Shown here piece by piece: positions 19,139 through 30,447 of a stretch of DNA of 64,000 nucleotides. Origin of the DNA: Marsupella aquatica (Eukaryota > Marchantiophyta); NCBI GenBank assembly GCA_973895155.1, contig OZ316892.1, positions 248,001 to 312,000 on the forward strand. Direction: 5' to 3'. How positions within the stretch are numbered: the stretch's first letter is position 1; each line of letters opens with the position of its first letter. Both the position numbers and the translations under genes were made by a program. Below the pieces are notes generated by a model, which ran no database searches, was not told the origin of the DNA, and was given only the letters and a program-made list of their open reading frames with translations.

Positions 19139-20852
19139 CCAGCCCTTGAGGTAAGTCGGTTGAAGGAGCTGGTCCCACTGGAGGTGGGTGGTTCTCCTGC
19201 ACAACTGCAGGGGGTGGAGGAATCTTCCCGGCTACCATGGCATCTGCTTTGGGTACGGATTCATCCGGCCCGGCTTCGATGGCATTGTCCCGATTGATCG
19301 CATCTAAGGTTGCAATAACGTCAATGGGTATGCCTGGCGGGGCGGCAGCGGTGGGTTGTGCACGACTTGCAGTTGCCAGACTTTGGGCCTTGGGCTGCGG
19401 TCGCCTTACCTGGACTGGGAACACCCATTTTGGTGGGGTCAGCTCGGGCTCGTTGAGACGCGGGAGGCTCCGGCGGTCAAAACAAGCGTACCACTCGAGG
19501 ATGATTTCAATGTGGCTAGCGAAGTACGTCCTCCCACCAAGGTACAAAGTCTTCCTTCTCCGCTCCATCTCCTCGTGGAACTTCTTGACGAAGCAGGACG
19601 CCCACTTCCTGGGCCGATAGTTCTCCACCTGGATGACCTGGGCGGCCGATATTTCTCCTCTGGGTTCCATCATGTGGAGGGCATACCGCTAGAACTCTAG
19701 GCGTTTTGCTACCTCCAGGATGAGGCACGTCCTCATTAAGAACCCATTGTCCACTACCCCCTCGGCCGGGAAGCTAGATGACTGGTATTTAGTTCCCTTG
19801 CCCCCTGGAGCCCGCGACTCTACCCGGTTTATCCCCTCGGGTAAGCCAAAAATCATCTTCAGACGTGCCTCATCGAGGCACATCACTCTCCCGTGCGCTC
19901 GAGTTTGTTGGCAGGCCTCGTCAAAGTTCTGAATGAACTCCGTCATATCCTGCCCGTAATACCTGCTTCCGTTCCAAGGGAGAGAGGCGAGGTGCTCAAA
20001 CCCCTGGGTCTTTAGATAGCATGCATGCTTGGGGTGGAGGATGTTCTTGTGAACATTGTCCCCCATGTGATGCATGGTCAGCTTGGCTACCGCAACTGTG
20101 GCCAAAGGCAACCCGGATACGGCTGCAGGCTCCTTCCTCTTCCTACCCCGAGACTGATTACCGGGGTGACTAGAAGAAGGGGACATCTCTCCTTCCTCTC
20201 GGTCAGGTGGTGGTAGCGCAACTGCCGTGAGTATTGGTGCCGGGGCCGCTAGCGTTACCGTGTTATCCCCTTGGGCTTGCTGGAGTGGTGCTGGGTTGTT
20301 CGTACCCCGCGGCCGTCAATTCAGAGGAGGGTGAGCCTCCTCATCTTTGAAGCTGATATTTACCGCATTCACCATGGATCATACTCGGAGAGGTGGTGGA
20401 ACCGGTGGCGGGGACCGGCTTGGCTGAGGCCGAGGAGGTGTAGGTGCGGGTACGGGCACGGGTTGGTCGGCACTGGTCGTTGATGGTAGAGTTGCCATGA
20501 AGTTTTGCAAGTGCCGGTGGAGGTTTTCCGACGCAAGTGAAGATGGTCCTGTCGACCGGGTAGTGTTGAACTCGCCATTGATGATAGCCCAGACCCAAGC
20601 GGGGATGTGGTCAAAGTGGTGCCGTTGCAAGTTGATCGTGCCCGGAATATTGAAGACCTCATCCGGAAGCCGAAGCAATGCCTCCCAGAAGCCGCTGTAT
20701 TTGCCTCTGTCAAAGAAGTACCCTGATACCTCTTCAGGTCGGTAAAGCTCGCTGTGGGACGTGTACTCAAAGTTAAGGAGATAGTGGTGGCGTCCTGCTA
20801 GGCGGATGACTCTCGTATTCGCGTTCGATCTCATATCAGCGCAGGTTGGCAT
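19139..20852 (-). pseudogene. LTR-borne ORF in E, frameshifted
   Basis: Three blocks in different frames (20852-20379, 20186-19689, 19673-19139) line up with the single open frame 39013-37466 in F. They carry the ASLPWNGSRYYGQDMTEFIQNF and EARLKMIFGLPEG motifs and RRRKTLYLGGRTYFASH. At least two frameshifts separate the blocks. The coiled-coil end is missing because D interrupts it. Confidence 0.7.
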
Positions 20853-21414
20853 GTTTCAATGAGTCGGCCAAGTGCCCTCCGATAGACAAGAATTGAGTCC
20901 AGAATTGTATGGCCGAACTGGAAAGGATTGTGTGCGACATTCAGAGGAGATAGCAGGTGACTAAGAAAAAGCGAGAGAGCTGGGATCAAAGCTGGCGCGT
21001 GGACTAGAGAGCTGGTGCACTGCAAAGGATCGGCCCCCCTTTTATACCCTGAGAGCTCATCGATCGCCCGATGCCTCCTCGTCGCTTATAGGCCGAGCCT
21101 TTCACGCTCGTAGTGTTCTGGCCCCTTTGCCAGTCCAGGTCAGCTCGTGTTAGTGGCCGCCTCCCAAAGTTTGTTATACGGACCCGAGGGAGGGGGAAAA
21201 AGGGCCCATTACATGCTCGCAACCCGGGCGTGCGAATGGCGACCTACCACCAGCCCGAACATGAATTCCCCTTATTGACTAATGATTTCCTACTCATAAT
21301 GGCTACCTAAATACTATCGTTATGCTAATAATAATGGCCTAAGATACCCCTAATGCGCGTGCTAAGCGCGGTTAGACCGAATTACTCATTACCTGCTGTA
21401 CCGGCGGCGTCACA
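19139..21414 (-). mobile_element. E: 3' LTR of element C, truncated by LTR D
   Basis: It is collinear with and very similar to 37198-39487 (the 5' LTR). It starts TGTGACGCC on the minus strand, directly after the purine run AAGCAGGGAG. 20853-21414 is the non-coding 5' part. Confidence 0.75.
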
Positions 21415-21486
21415 TAGCTCCCTGCTTAATTGTGAAGCGTCCTCGAAAACATCACTCTCGGCGTTGTCATCTTGATGGTGGTACTT

Positions 21487-24400
21487 TGTAGCAAGGTGAT
21501 AAAGAGATAAATGACTATTTACTCCTTAACAACTCGATTTCATTCCCGTTAGGAGTGGATAAGATCGAAAAGACTGAATTAACACAATTTGAGAAGTTTA
21601 CACCAACATTCTTAGGTTGGAGAGATTTCTAATGATCTCCTTAACATAAGTGTTTAACCACAAACTCAAGTGGGTAATCCTTAGGATTCACAGTGCAATA
21701 ATAAAGACTAGAATTAACAAAGATTGAAACTAGAGAGAGAGTAGATAGGAGTTTTCAAAGTGCAAGGGAATTGAATTTCTGACCATCACCACTCCTTCAA
21801 TAAGGATTATGGCCTAATTTAAGATTCAGAAATCAACATTTTCTATGCTTTTTGATTTCTCGTAGCAACTCTTCTCCATCTATTGAATTTAGAAGACAAC
21901 AATGTAAATCAAACCGGGACACTTTTCTGGTCTTGCTTAAGACGGTACTCGGATACTCGAATTGGTTTACTTCTCCTACAATCCTTAAGATTGCTTGTTT
22001 GAGTTTTGTGCAAATGTCAATTTCCTCTTTGGTGAATCTTCCAAATGTATTGATCACAAATCTCATTGATCTTCCAATATCATTATAGGCACACTCTAGT
22101 ATTCATTGAACATTTCACAACAACTCAAGGGTTGCTAAACTTCTTCCTTTTACTTAACCATGGTAAAAAGAAGGGAAGAAAAGGCATAGATTTCTCCAAA
22201 ATCAAAATGGGGAAATCAAATGTATCTCTCTCCTCCCGGTTGACTTTGGGTCCTCCTCCTTTTGTACTAAAAGTGGAGATTATGAAAAGACATGCCTATT
22301 CAAAACCCAAGTCTAAAGAAATATGTAAATAAAAGTGAACTATCCTAGTCAAAAATGGAGTAGAGTCTCCAATGGATACATCAACAAAATACTGGAGTCT
22401 ACTTACTCATATACTAATCTATATAGTTATTTCTAAGTCTAAACTAATGTGGCTCTAACTCTCTAAATATAACTCTATTCTGGTCCTAGCTTTTGAGAAG
22501 GAACCTCCTCAGGGTTAGCCATGGCAAGGGGTTCTGGTCGAAGGAAAACTCCCTGCTGACCAGTGGTAAAAGGGATGGACGGGTCAATATCCATGTTCTC
22601 CTGATGGCACTCGGGTCATGAGAATAAGTGTAAGAATGGGAGTGGAAGTGTGTACTGGGAGTGGGGAAACCAGGAGGGTTGAGGGGTGATGAGGGGTCAG
22701 TGGAATAGACTCCTTCATGAGGACTAGGAGAGAAAGATCTGGTAGTAAAGGGAGGAATCTCAGTATCAGCTAATAGCTCCTCAGTAGTCAAGTCACTCAT
22801 CTCCCTTAAGGCTTCACAGGTCTTTGAGAGGCCTGTAAGTGCATCATCCACCTTGGTACTCACATCTACCACTAAATGGTTAATCTTGGAGAAAAGGATG
22901 GGTGTGGTGTTCTTGGCCAAATACTCATCATAAATTTGGGCCTTAAGAAGATCCAGAGAAGCTATCTTGGTCAAAGGCTCAATCAGATCCAAAGATTGAG
23001 TGATACTGAGTTGGAGAGTATGCTCAAGCTCATTCTTCTTCTTACTCCTTTCCAACTGCTGTTTGAGTTCAGATACCTTCTTCTTGAGGAACTCATTCTC
23101 CTTCTCTAACTTCCTCTTATCTGTGGTATCACTCATGGTGGAGATCTTCTCAAGAATCTGCCCTGGTTTCACTCCTAACTTCTGAGAAATGTCAGTGAAT
23201 GATGGCCTTCTCCATCACAGTGGTCTTCCTCTTCACCTTCTGGAATGTGTCTGAGATGATCTGGAAATCAGCTAGGGTGTCTAGGGAGGCATGGCCGGGT
23301 GCATCCGGAAATTCAGCCGGGTCGAAGAAGGCCGGGTCGGAAAAGTCCGGGTCGAGGTTCCGGGCAGCAGACCGGGTCTTTCGAGGATTTGTCTCTGCTG
23401 GCTCCTCATCCTCACTGTCATCAGAGGTGGCCTGGGTGATATCTGGATCTGTCTCTCCATACTTTATGAAGTTGAACTTGGCCAATAGTAATTTCTTCTC
23501 CTCTCTGAACAAAACTCCTTCAAAGCTATATAGATGTACCAGGTACCAGGTAGCAGGAGAGGGGAGTAGGACTCTTGTTGGATAGGTTCTGTACCAACTT
23601 CCTTATCAAATCAAAGATAAGCTTAGCCCAGTTGACTTTTCTTTCTCCCTTGTAAGCAGCAACAATGGTAGAGCCAACTCCAACAGTAACTCTTCTTGGC
23701 TTCTCAGGGTACGGCAGGGGTAGCAAAAAGCTGAAGACTTGTCTCAGATCAGGATCCAAACACTTAGAAACATTGAACCCGTCCTTACTGTTGATGGCTC
23801 CTTTGAAGTAAGGGAGGATTAGATTGACAGCTCTCCCCACTGGACCTTCTCCTTCATCTTCCAATACAAAAGCTCCTGCAATCATCATCTGAGTCCATCG
23901 CTCAGGTCGGCCTCTGAAGGTATCCTTAAACTCAGCCGGATACTCCTTGGATCGGATCTCTCTGATCATATCTTCGCTCTGATAACTCCAGGGTAGCTCC
24001 ATCAGAGACTCACAGCCCATCCTGAGCAAAGACTCCCTCAGTTTGACCTTCTCAGCTTCACTGTCCGGAATAGTTGGCCTCAGAATTTTCATGGCAATAG
24101 GGACCTCCTTTCTCTTCGATCGTCTCACAGGGGCTTTAACCGGAGTAGATGCAGGTGATGTTGAGGTTGAATGCCCCTTAGAGACGCGAGAAGTGGACAT
24201 TCCGGCTGGATCCGCCCCTTGCTCCATAGGATTTCTGGAAGCAGAAAATTGATTTTTGGTAAATGTTCTGCCTCCTCTACGGCAAGCTCTACAATGATGC
24301 GACTTCAGAATGTTCAATCTCTTCGATTTTGACCACTGGTAGAAATGTCTGGGTCGACCTGGCCGCAGCGTTTCTGATCAACTGAAAATCATTTCGGAAG

Positions 24401-25096
24401 AATTGCATCAAGATTTCGTCAACCACAATGCAGGGTCATTTAACGTGGGGAAAATCTAGACTCAATCGGGCCTGAAATAGTGATGTCCGGGTCGACCTGG
24501 CCTCCCTTCTCACAACCGATGTATCCACTATCAGGATCTCAAACTTCCTGCCTTCACTTCCACCGGTGGAGTAGGCATTCCCCTCACAATGAATCAGTCA
24601 GTTCCCTCATATCCAGGCTCTCATCATGCAATGCAAGATTGGTCCTATAATCAGGACCCAAGATCCTCTACCAAAAAGGTAGAGCCTCCTCACTCTACTG
24701 CTTAAACAGTCTAATGCGCTCGGGAGCTCAAAACCTACTAAGTTTGGCTTTGAGAGGTGTGAGAGGCCGGATCGACTCTCCTTCCTTATATCCGGATTCT
24801 ACTGTGGTCGTGCCTATGTTTGACTTATGGTTTTAAAAACTTTGGCAATGGACAGCTGTTGTTGAGTAGAGTCTCGGTATAAGTTTTATATCTCATTCCA
24901 GGCTTATAGTAAAAAGTTCCGGGTCGATCCTCCTTCTCTAATATCAATCCGGGTTGACCTCAGATCAGCTTGAAAGTCTCATAACACTTCAAAGTAGTCT
25001 TCAGGTCCCTCTTCAGCCTTATTTAAGATCTTAAATGTAAAAATTCTAAAATTTATGGTTAGTTAACCCTTCTTTCATAAACATCCTTATCTCACA
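21487..25096 (-). mobile_element. G: solo giant LTR in the integrase gene of element C
   Basis: The plus-strand ends are TGTAGCAAGG and TTATCTCACA. The flanks TACTT (21482-21486 and 25097-25101) are a perfect five-base target duplication. Removing G and one TACTT joins the C integrase DRVKKY to HHQDDNAES. At 3.6 kb and with a broken ORF, it is a third LTR family built in the same way. 21487-22485 and 24318-25096 are non-coding LTR sequence with no gene seen. Confidence 0.85.
22486..24317 (-). pseudogene. LTR-borne ORF in G, frameshifted
   Basis: Blocks 24317-23526, 23512-23192 and 23172-22486 lie in three different frames. The first has the family core (GCESLMELPWSYQSEDMI, then VGRAVNLILPYFKGAINS and DPDLRQVFSFLLPLPYPEK), similar in layout to the other LTR-borne ORFs. 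The second is acidic, with DDSEDEEP and repeated DP-F/A motifs. The third has a coiled coil (KENEFLKKKVSELKQQLERS). No enzyme motif is seen. Confidence 0.6.
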
Positions 25097-26165
25097 TACT
25101 TCTTCACACGATCGTAACTGACTCGCGTGGGTAGTAAATCGCTGGCGTACGTTGCAAGTTCCAAAGATCCGTTAGGGTAGATCTGATTGACTTGGAAAGG
25201 CCCTAGCCAACGGGTATGAAGCTTCCCCGGAAACTGCATGTACCTACTATCGTACAACAGGACTAGATTGCCTGTCACGACGTCGACCTTCCGTAGTCCT
25301 TTGTCGTGTTGCTTCTTGGAAGCTACCTGCTGTTTGACGACTGTCGAGCTGCCAATAGCCGTGCTTCTTCTAATGCTTCAATTTGATAAGCTCTGTTTGA
25401 CAAACTTTCAGCTTCGGGTAAGCGATCCCGAATGCTTACCCGGGGAGTGTGGACTTCAAACTCAATTGGTACCAAAGAATGTTGGCCGAACACGAGAAAG
25501 TACGGGCTGTGACTCGTAGTAGTCTTGTAAGCCAGATTATACGAATACACCGCTGCGTACAACTTGTCATCCCAATCCATTTTGTTCGTGGCTACTGTCT
25601 TGTTGAGGATCTTCCCGATGATACCATTGGCTCTCTCTGTCAGCCCGTTGGCTTTAGGATGATACGGGGTAGTCTTGCGGTGCTTGACTAGGTAACGCTC
25701 CGTAAGCTGGGCTACGGTGTCATTGAGGAAGTGTGTTCCACGGTCGCTTACTAACTCCAAGGGCGGCCCAAACCGGGTGAAGATTTGCTCGTATAAGAAC
25801 CTGGCGGTGGTTGCAGCATCGTCCTTTACCGTAGCCCGTGCTTTGACCCATTTGGTGGAGTAATCTATAGCTAGCAGGATGTACCTGCATCTTCGTTGTC
25901 GGGTAACGGGAGTGAACGGTCTGATATAATCAATACCCCACTTTTTGAAAGGTGCCAAGGGAAGCACGGACGTGAGAGGGTGATGATGAGATCGTCTTGG
26001 GGCCCCAGCCCGCTGACACAGGTCATAGCCCTTGATGAAACGCTGTATATCCTGATGCAACGTAGGCCACCAATACCCTGAATCCAGAATCTTTCGGGTT
26101 GTCATGATAGCCACGAAATGGCCTCCAGCTTCTTCTTCATGCAAGGCCCGCATAATGATAAGCGT
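25097..26165 (-). pseudogene. integrase of element C
   Basis: Gypsy integrase: remnant of the zinc finger (CQRAG), catalytic core with GIDYIRPF (first Asp), SDRGTHFLND (second Asp) and GLTERANGIIGK (Glu), and a C-terminal TRWLGPFQVNQIYPNGS GPF/GPY-type module. The frame changes between 25323 and 25278. The last codons lie at 21415-21486, beyond the G insertion, and run into the LTR (ELCDA). Confidence 0.85.
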
Positions 26166-26186
26166 CTCCTTGTACTCTAAGCAACA

Positions 26187-27200
26187 TCATAGCTTCCCAT
26201 TAACTCCTTGCTTGTGTAGGTGGCCCTGTATCATGACGTATGGCCCGGCCTTTCGTAAAAACACAGCAGCAACCTCCTGATTGATGCCGTCGGGGATGCG
26301 GCCTGTTAAGAGGAAGGTGATTATTGAGCCGTACCATGTCGTCGTTCCCACCCCTACGTGGAATAACTCCTCGTCCGGAAAAGTATCATTAATTGGCTGA
26401 TCGACTGGTACGCCGTCCAGCCTTGAAAAGAAGTTGGCATTGAGATGTGCCTTTCCTGGCCAAACCCAAACTTCATAGTTAAATTCCTGGAGAAGTAGCA
26501 CCCACCGGGCTATCCGTCGTGTCACATCCGCTTTGTTGACCATGTACTTCAGGCTATCATGATCCGTGTGGAATATGACCTTGTAGCCAGGTAGATAGTG
26601 CCGGAACTTCTTACATGAGTAGATTATTCCCAGAGCTTCTCGATCAGTGGGAGAATAATTTTGTTCGGCTGTGAATAGTTGACGGCTAGCGAAGTAGATG
26701 GGGTGGTCACGTCCGTCCTCATCAAGCTGACTGAGCACGGATCCGATACAGAATCCTGACACATCGACATACACATGGAACTCCTTATTCCAGTCCGGGG
26801 TGACCATGATAGGTGCGGTGGTGAGTTGTTTACGGAGTTCTTCGAAAGCAATCCGTCTCTTGGGTGTCTCCTTGATCACCGCGTCGTTCTTCATCATCTC
26901 GGTTAAGGGCAACGCAATTTTAGCAAAATCTTTAATGAACCAACGATAGTACCCTACACAGCGCAAGAAGGATCGTACCGCTTTTTTATCTATGGGAAAC
27001 ACCACCGCCATCCAAGCCGCGACCTTCTCTTGGTCCACCTCCATACCCCGTTTGGACACACGATGTCCGAGTAACACTCCCTCCTCTACCCCAAAAAAAC
27101 ATTTGGCGGGATGTAGCTTGAGGTTAACCTCTCGGCATCGTTGTAGTGTACGTCGTAGATGTTTGGCGTGCATGGCGACGGTTCCAAAGATGGCAAAGTT
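26187..27200 (-). pseudogene. RT C-terminal part and RNase H of element C
   Basis: It begins just after the YxDD region, which here reads FIDN rather than FIDD. It continues with LLGHRVSKRGMEVD, RSFLRCVGYYRWFIKDFA, and an RNase H domain with DVSGFCIGSVLSQ and IYFASRQL. It is in a different frame from the upstream RT block, and the lesion lies at about 27200-27230. Confidence 0.85.
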
Positions 27201-28837
27201 GTCGATAAATATTTCCAGAAATTCCTGAGGAAATCGTGGAAGATATTCATCATGAGTCGCTGAAACATGGCCGGGGCGTTACATAGCCCAAACGGCATTC
27301 TCCGAAATGCGAACATCCCCCATTCCGTAGTGAACATTGTTTTGAGCTGATCTGAGAGGCGGATCCAGATTTGATTATAACCCGAATACCCGTCAAGGAA
27401 TGTATAAATTTTGTTTCGGGCTACCATATCGAGAACCATATCCGTGAATGGTAACGGGTAATGGTCTTTCCGGGTTGTGTCGTTCAACTTACGATAGTCC
27501 TGACAGATCCGAATCTTAGGTTTTCCGTCCGTACCTCCCTTCTTTGGTACAATGACAATGGGAGAAACCCAATCGCTGCCCATTACTGGGTAGATGATAT
27601 CTGCGGCGAGGAGACGATCGATTTCCTCCTTCACTAAGATGGAGTACCTCGGGTTCATGCAACGTTGCCGCTGCCATACTGCATGGGCCCCCAAGTTCAA
27701 ATTGATCGTGTGTTCTCCCAACTCGAGGGAGACTCCCGTCAAATCGTGATGGCTCCATGCAAACACATCTTCATATTCCTTGAGCAGTGCTTGGATAGAT
27801 TTTTCCGCCTCCCCCGTCAAAGCATGGCCCAGGTTAAAAGACTTATCCATACCAATGGTGTACTTCCAGTAGTGCTCCTTTCTTATGACTTCCACCTGGT
27901 TCCGCAATTTTGGGTCCAGGCTCGCATCCAGCTCAGCTAACCAAACTCCTTCGTACATGGGTGGAACTAGGATCGGTTTCGAATTTGGGGTTAATTCCTC
28001 CAATTTTGGGATGGACGGGTCCCAAGAGACTCGTTTCTTATGTCTCGGTCTCGGGTTTTTGGCCTCGGGCAGTTGTTTGGCCGGTTCATGGTCACTAGGC
28101 TCTGCACTGGTAGAAGCAGCATCGGCTCCCTGCTTAGCTGGAGTCGTGTCCTCCGTATTGATGGGCCATTTTTGTGTTTCATCGGTCTGGGCGGTAGAGG
28201 TGCTCGGGGTGGACTCAATAGCAACCTTCTGGTAATTCAGGAGATGTGTTTCCCGGGTTGCCTCTACTCCGAAGACATCTTCCTCGGATAGGGACAAAAT
28301 GAGTTCAATCATATTGAGCTCCTCTTCCTCCGAGGTCTCTGAATCATATTCCTCGGGTCCCTGTGGGGTTTCACCCCGATAATCATCCAGTGCCCAAGAT
28401 ACTTGTACTGTGGGTGTCCCAAACCGTAGCTCCTTTTTTCCCCAATCCGTGATTACTCGGCCACCATACAACCACAGTCTGCCCCAAAGGACCGGATAAG
28501 AGGAGGGCCGAACCAGCCTCATGACTAGGAAGTTGAGATAGAACTCCACCCCTCCAACAAGAGTGAGCACCCGAGTGAGCGTGCCCAATGGAAGGACCCT
28601 TGCCCCGTTTGCTAATTTGATAGCTCGGGCTGTGGGTTGATACGTGAGGTATCCTAACTTGACTGATGTTTCCTCAGTCATGATGTTGACTCCCGCTCCT
28701 CCGTCTACAAGAACCATCTTGATGGTACAATTATTGATCTCAATCGAGATGTCCGGCTCTCCTAGGTCTTTGCATATCATGTTGCAGTCCGCGATCCCAA
28801 CTCGGGGTAGTCGCCTCCGTCGCCAACCCGTAAGCAA
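27201..28837 (-). pseudogene. protease and RT N-terminal part of element C
   Basis: The aspartic protease motif KMVLVDGGAGVNIM is near the start. An acidic linker follows, then RT motifs WVSPIVIVPKKGGTDGKPK, RICQDYRKLNDTTRKDHYPLPF, FLDGYSGYNQIWI and MPFGLCNAPAMFQR. A frameshift follows immediately before the active-site strand. Confidence 0.85.
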
Positions 28838-28870
28838 CTCCCTCAGTTGCCGTTTGTACTCTGGATTGTT

Positions 28871-30447
28871 TTACAGTAGTTGCCCTACCGTTGTCGTAAC
28901 CGGGCAACTCTTCACGTCTTCATTAATATCATAGTCCTCCTTCTTTTCTTCCTTCGGCTGCTGCTTGGTTTCCTCCTGCTTTTCTTGCTCCTGTCGTCGG
29001 GCGACCTCGGCAGCTTTGATGTCCTTATCGATTGCTTTCTGGTATTCTTGAGCTTCGTAGGCCTCCAACTGTTTCTTTACCAATTCTTTGATGCGGGGAT
29101 AAAATAGCTTTGGGTCATCCCGATGGTAGTCATCGTCCTTCTCCGGGGGTATATCTATCGCTGGCTGCACTGGAGTAGTATCTTGCTTTTTCCTGCGTTT
29201 TTCTTCCTGTTTTTCTTCCTTCCGCTCGGCTCTTGTTGACACTCGGTAGCACTCAGCCTCGTTCAATGGATTAGGGTGCTCCGCCACGTCCACCAGATTT
29301 ACCCACTTGGTGTTGTCATCTTGCCATTCCACAACAATCATTTGGATGACTGCATCGCTCGTGGCCGGTCCGCCCTGGGCCGGTCTTGTTGCGCTTGTTC
29401 GAGTGGCTATTACCAATGGACAGTTGGCCATGGAGTGAGCTTCCGTTTTGCAGACTTGACATAGTGGTGTGCCTCGGCCATCCCCCTGGCGTCTTGGTTC
29501 GGTGCATTCCCTCGCAAAGTGGCCTGGCTTCTCACAGTTGTAACAAACTGGGGATCGCCAAATCCCTGGCTTAGGAGGAATGCTCGGGTTATTGATAACT
29601 TGGAAACTTTTGCCATTGTTTGGGTAGGGGTATGCAGTTCTACCTGCTAAGTTATGCGGACCCACCGTTGAAATCTGATACACCGAATCCGGGGGATCTT
29701 CAAAGAAATACTCAGTGGACTCCGATTCAGGTCCCGTGTTGTCAACATCATCTAATTCCACCTAGTGGACTCGGTTCTTCCATCTTGGGCATTCTTGCAC
29801 TACATGCCCGGATTGGAAACACTTTGAACACCACGCATGTGCTCGGGTCTCGGGTGGCTTCTTCTTCTCCATAGGCTTTTCCGCAAGATGTACCGACAGT
29901 GCTTTGAGACGATCCGTGATTTTTTTAATCTTGTCTGCTTCGGCGGCCTTTGGATTGGGTATCGTTCTTCAAACATGGGGCTTGATTTTTCCCTCCTTCT
30001 TAACCCGCCTCTTCTTCTTTTTTTCCGGCTCTTGCTCTCCGAATCGCTTCTTGATGAGCTAGAAGTGGAGGATCCGTTGGTCAAAGTTGAATCCGAACTA
30101 GATTCTGTCTTCGAACTTGACGAGGTTGAATGATGTTTCTTCTTCTTCTTGCGTTTCTTCTTCTTCTCGTCGTCCGATTCAGAGTTACTGTCACTGAAGG
30201 TCTCGTACTTGCCCCTTCCTGCGGCGTGCCCGTTGGCTTCACCGGGAGTTATAGGTGGACTCCCGGTAGGTTTCGGCGCACGCTATGGCTGCTTGCATTG
30301 AAATTGGGTTATTCTGGCGCACCCAGAATTGCATATTCGTGGGCAAACCATGGAGGAACCACGTAAGTTGGAGCGCGTCACCCAGCCTAGGTCGGATCTT
30401 GGCAGCAATTTTCTGAAACTTCTGAATGAACTTCCGCAGGGGCTCCT
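28871..30447 (-). pseudogene. gag of element C, C-terminal part
   Basis: 30447-30239 encodes the end of the gag capsid-like domain (KEPLRKFIQKFQKIAAKIRP). A Ser/Lys-rich region and a first zinc knuckle (CSKCFQSGHVVQEC, about 29800) follow, then a TAG at about 29762. Frame 29761-28871 holds two more knuckles (CYNCEKPGHFAREC and CQVCKTEAHSMANC). The N-terminal part is at 35030-35398, across the A3 insertion. Confidence 0.8.
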
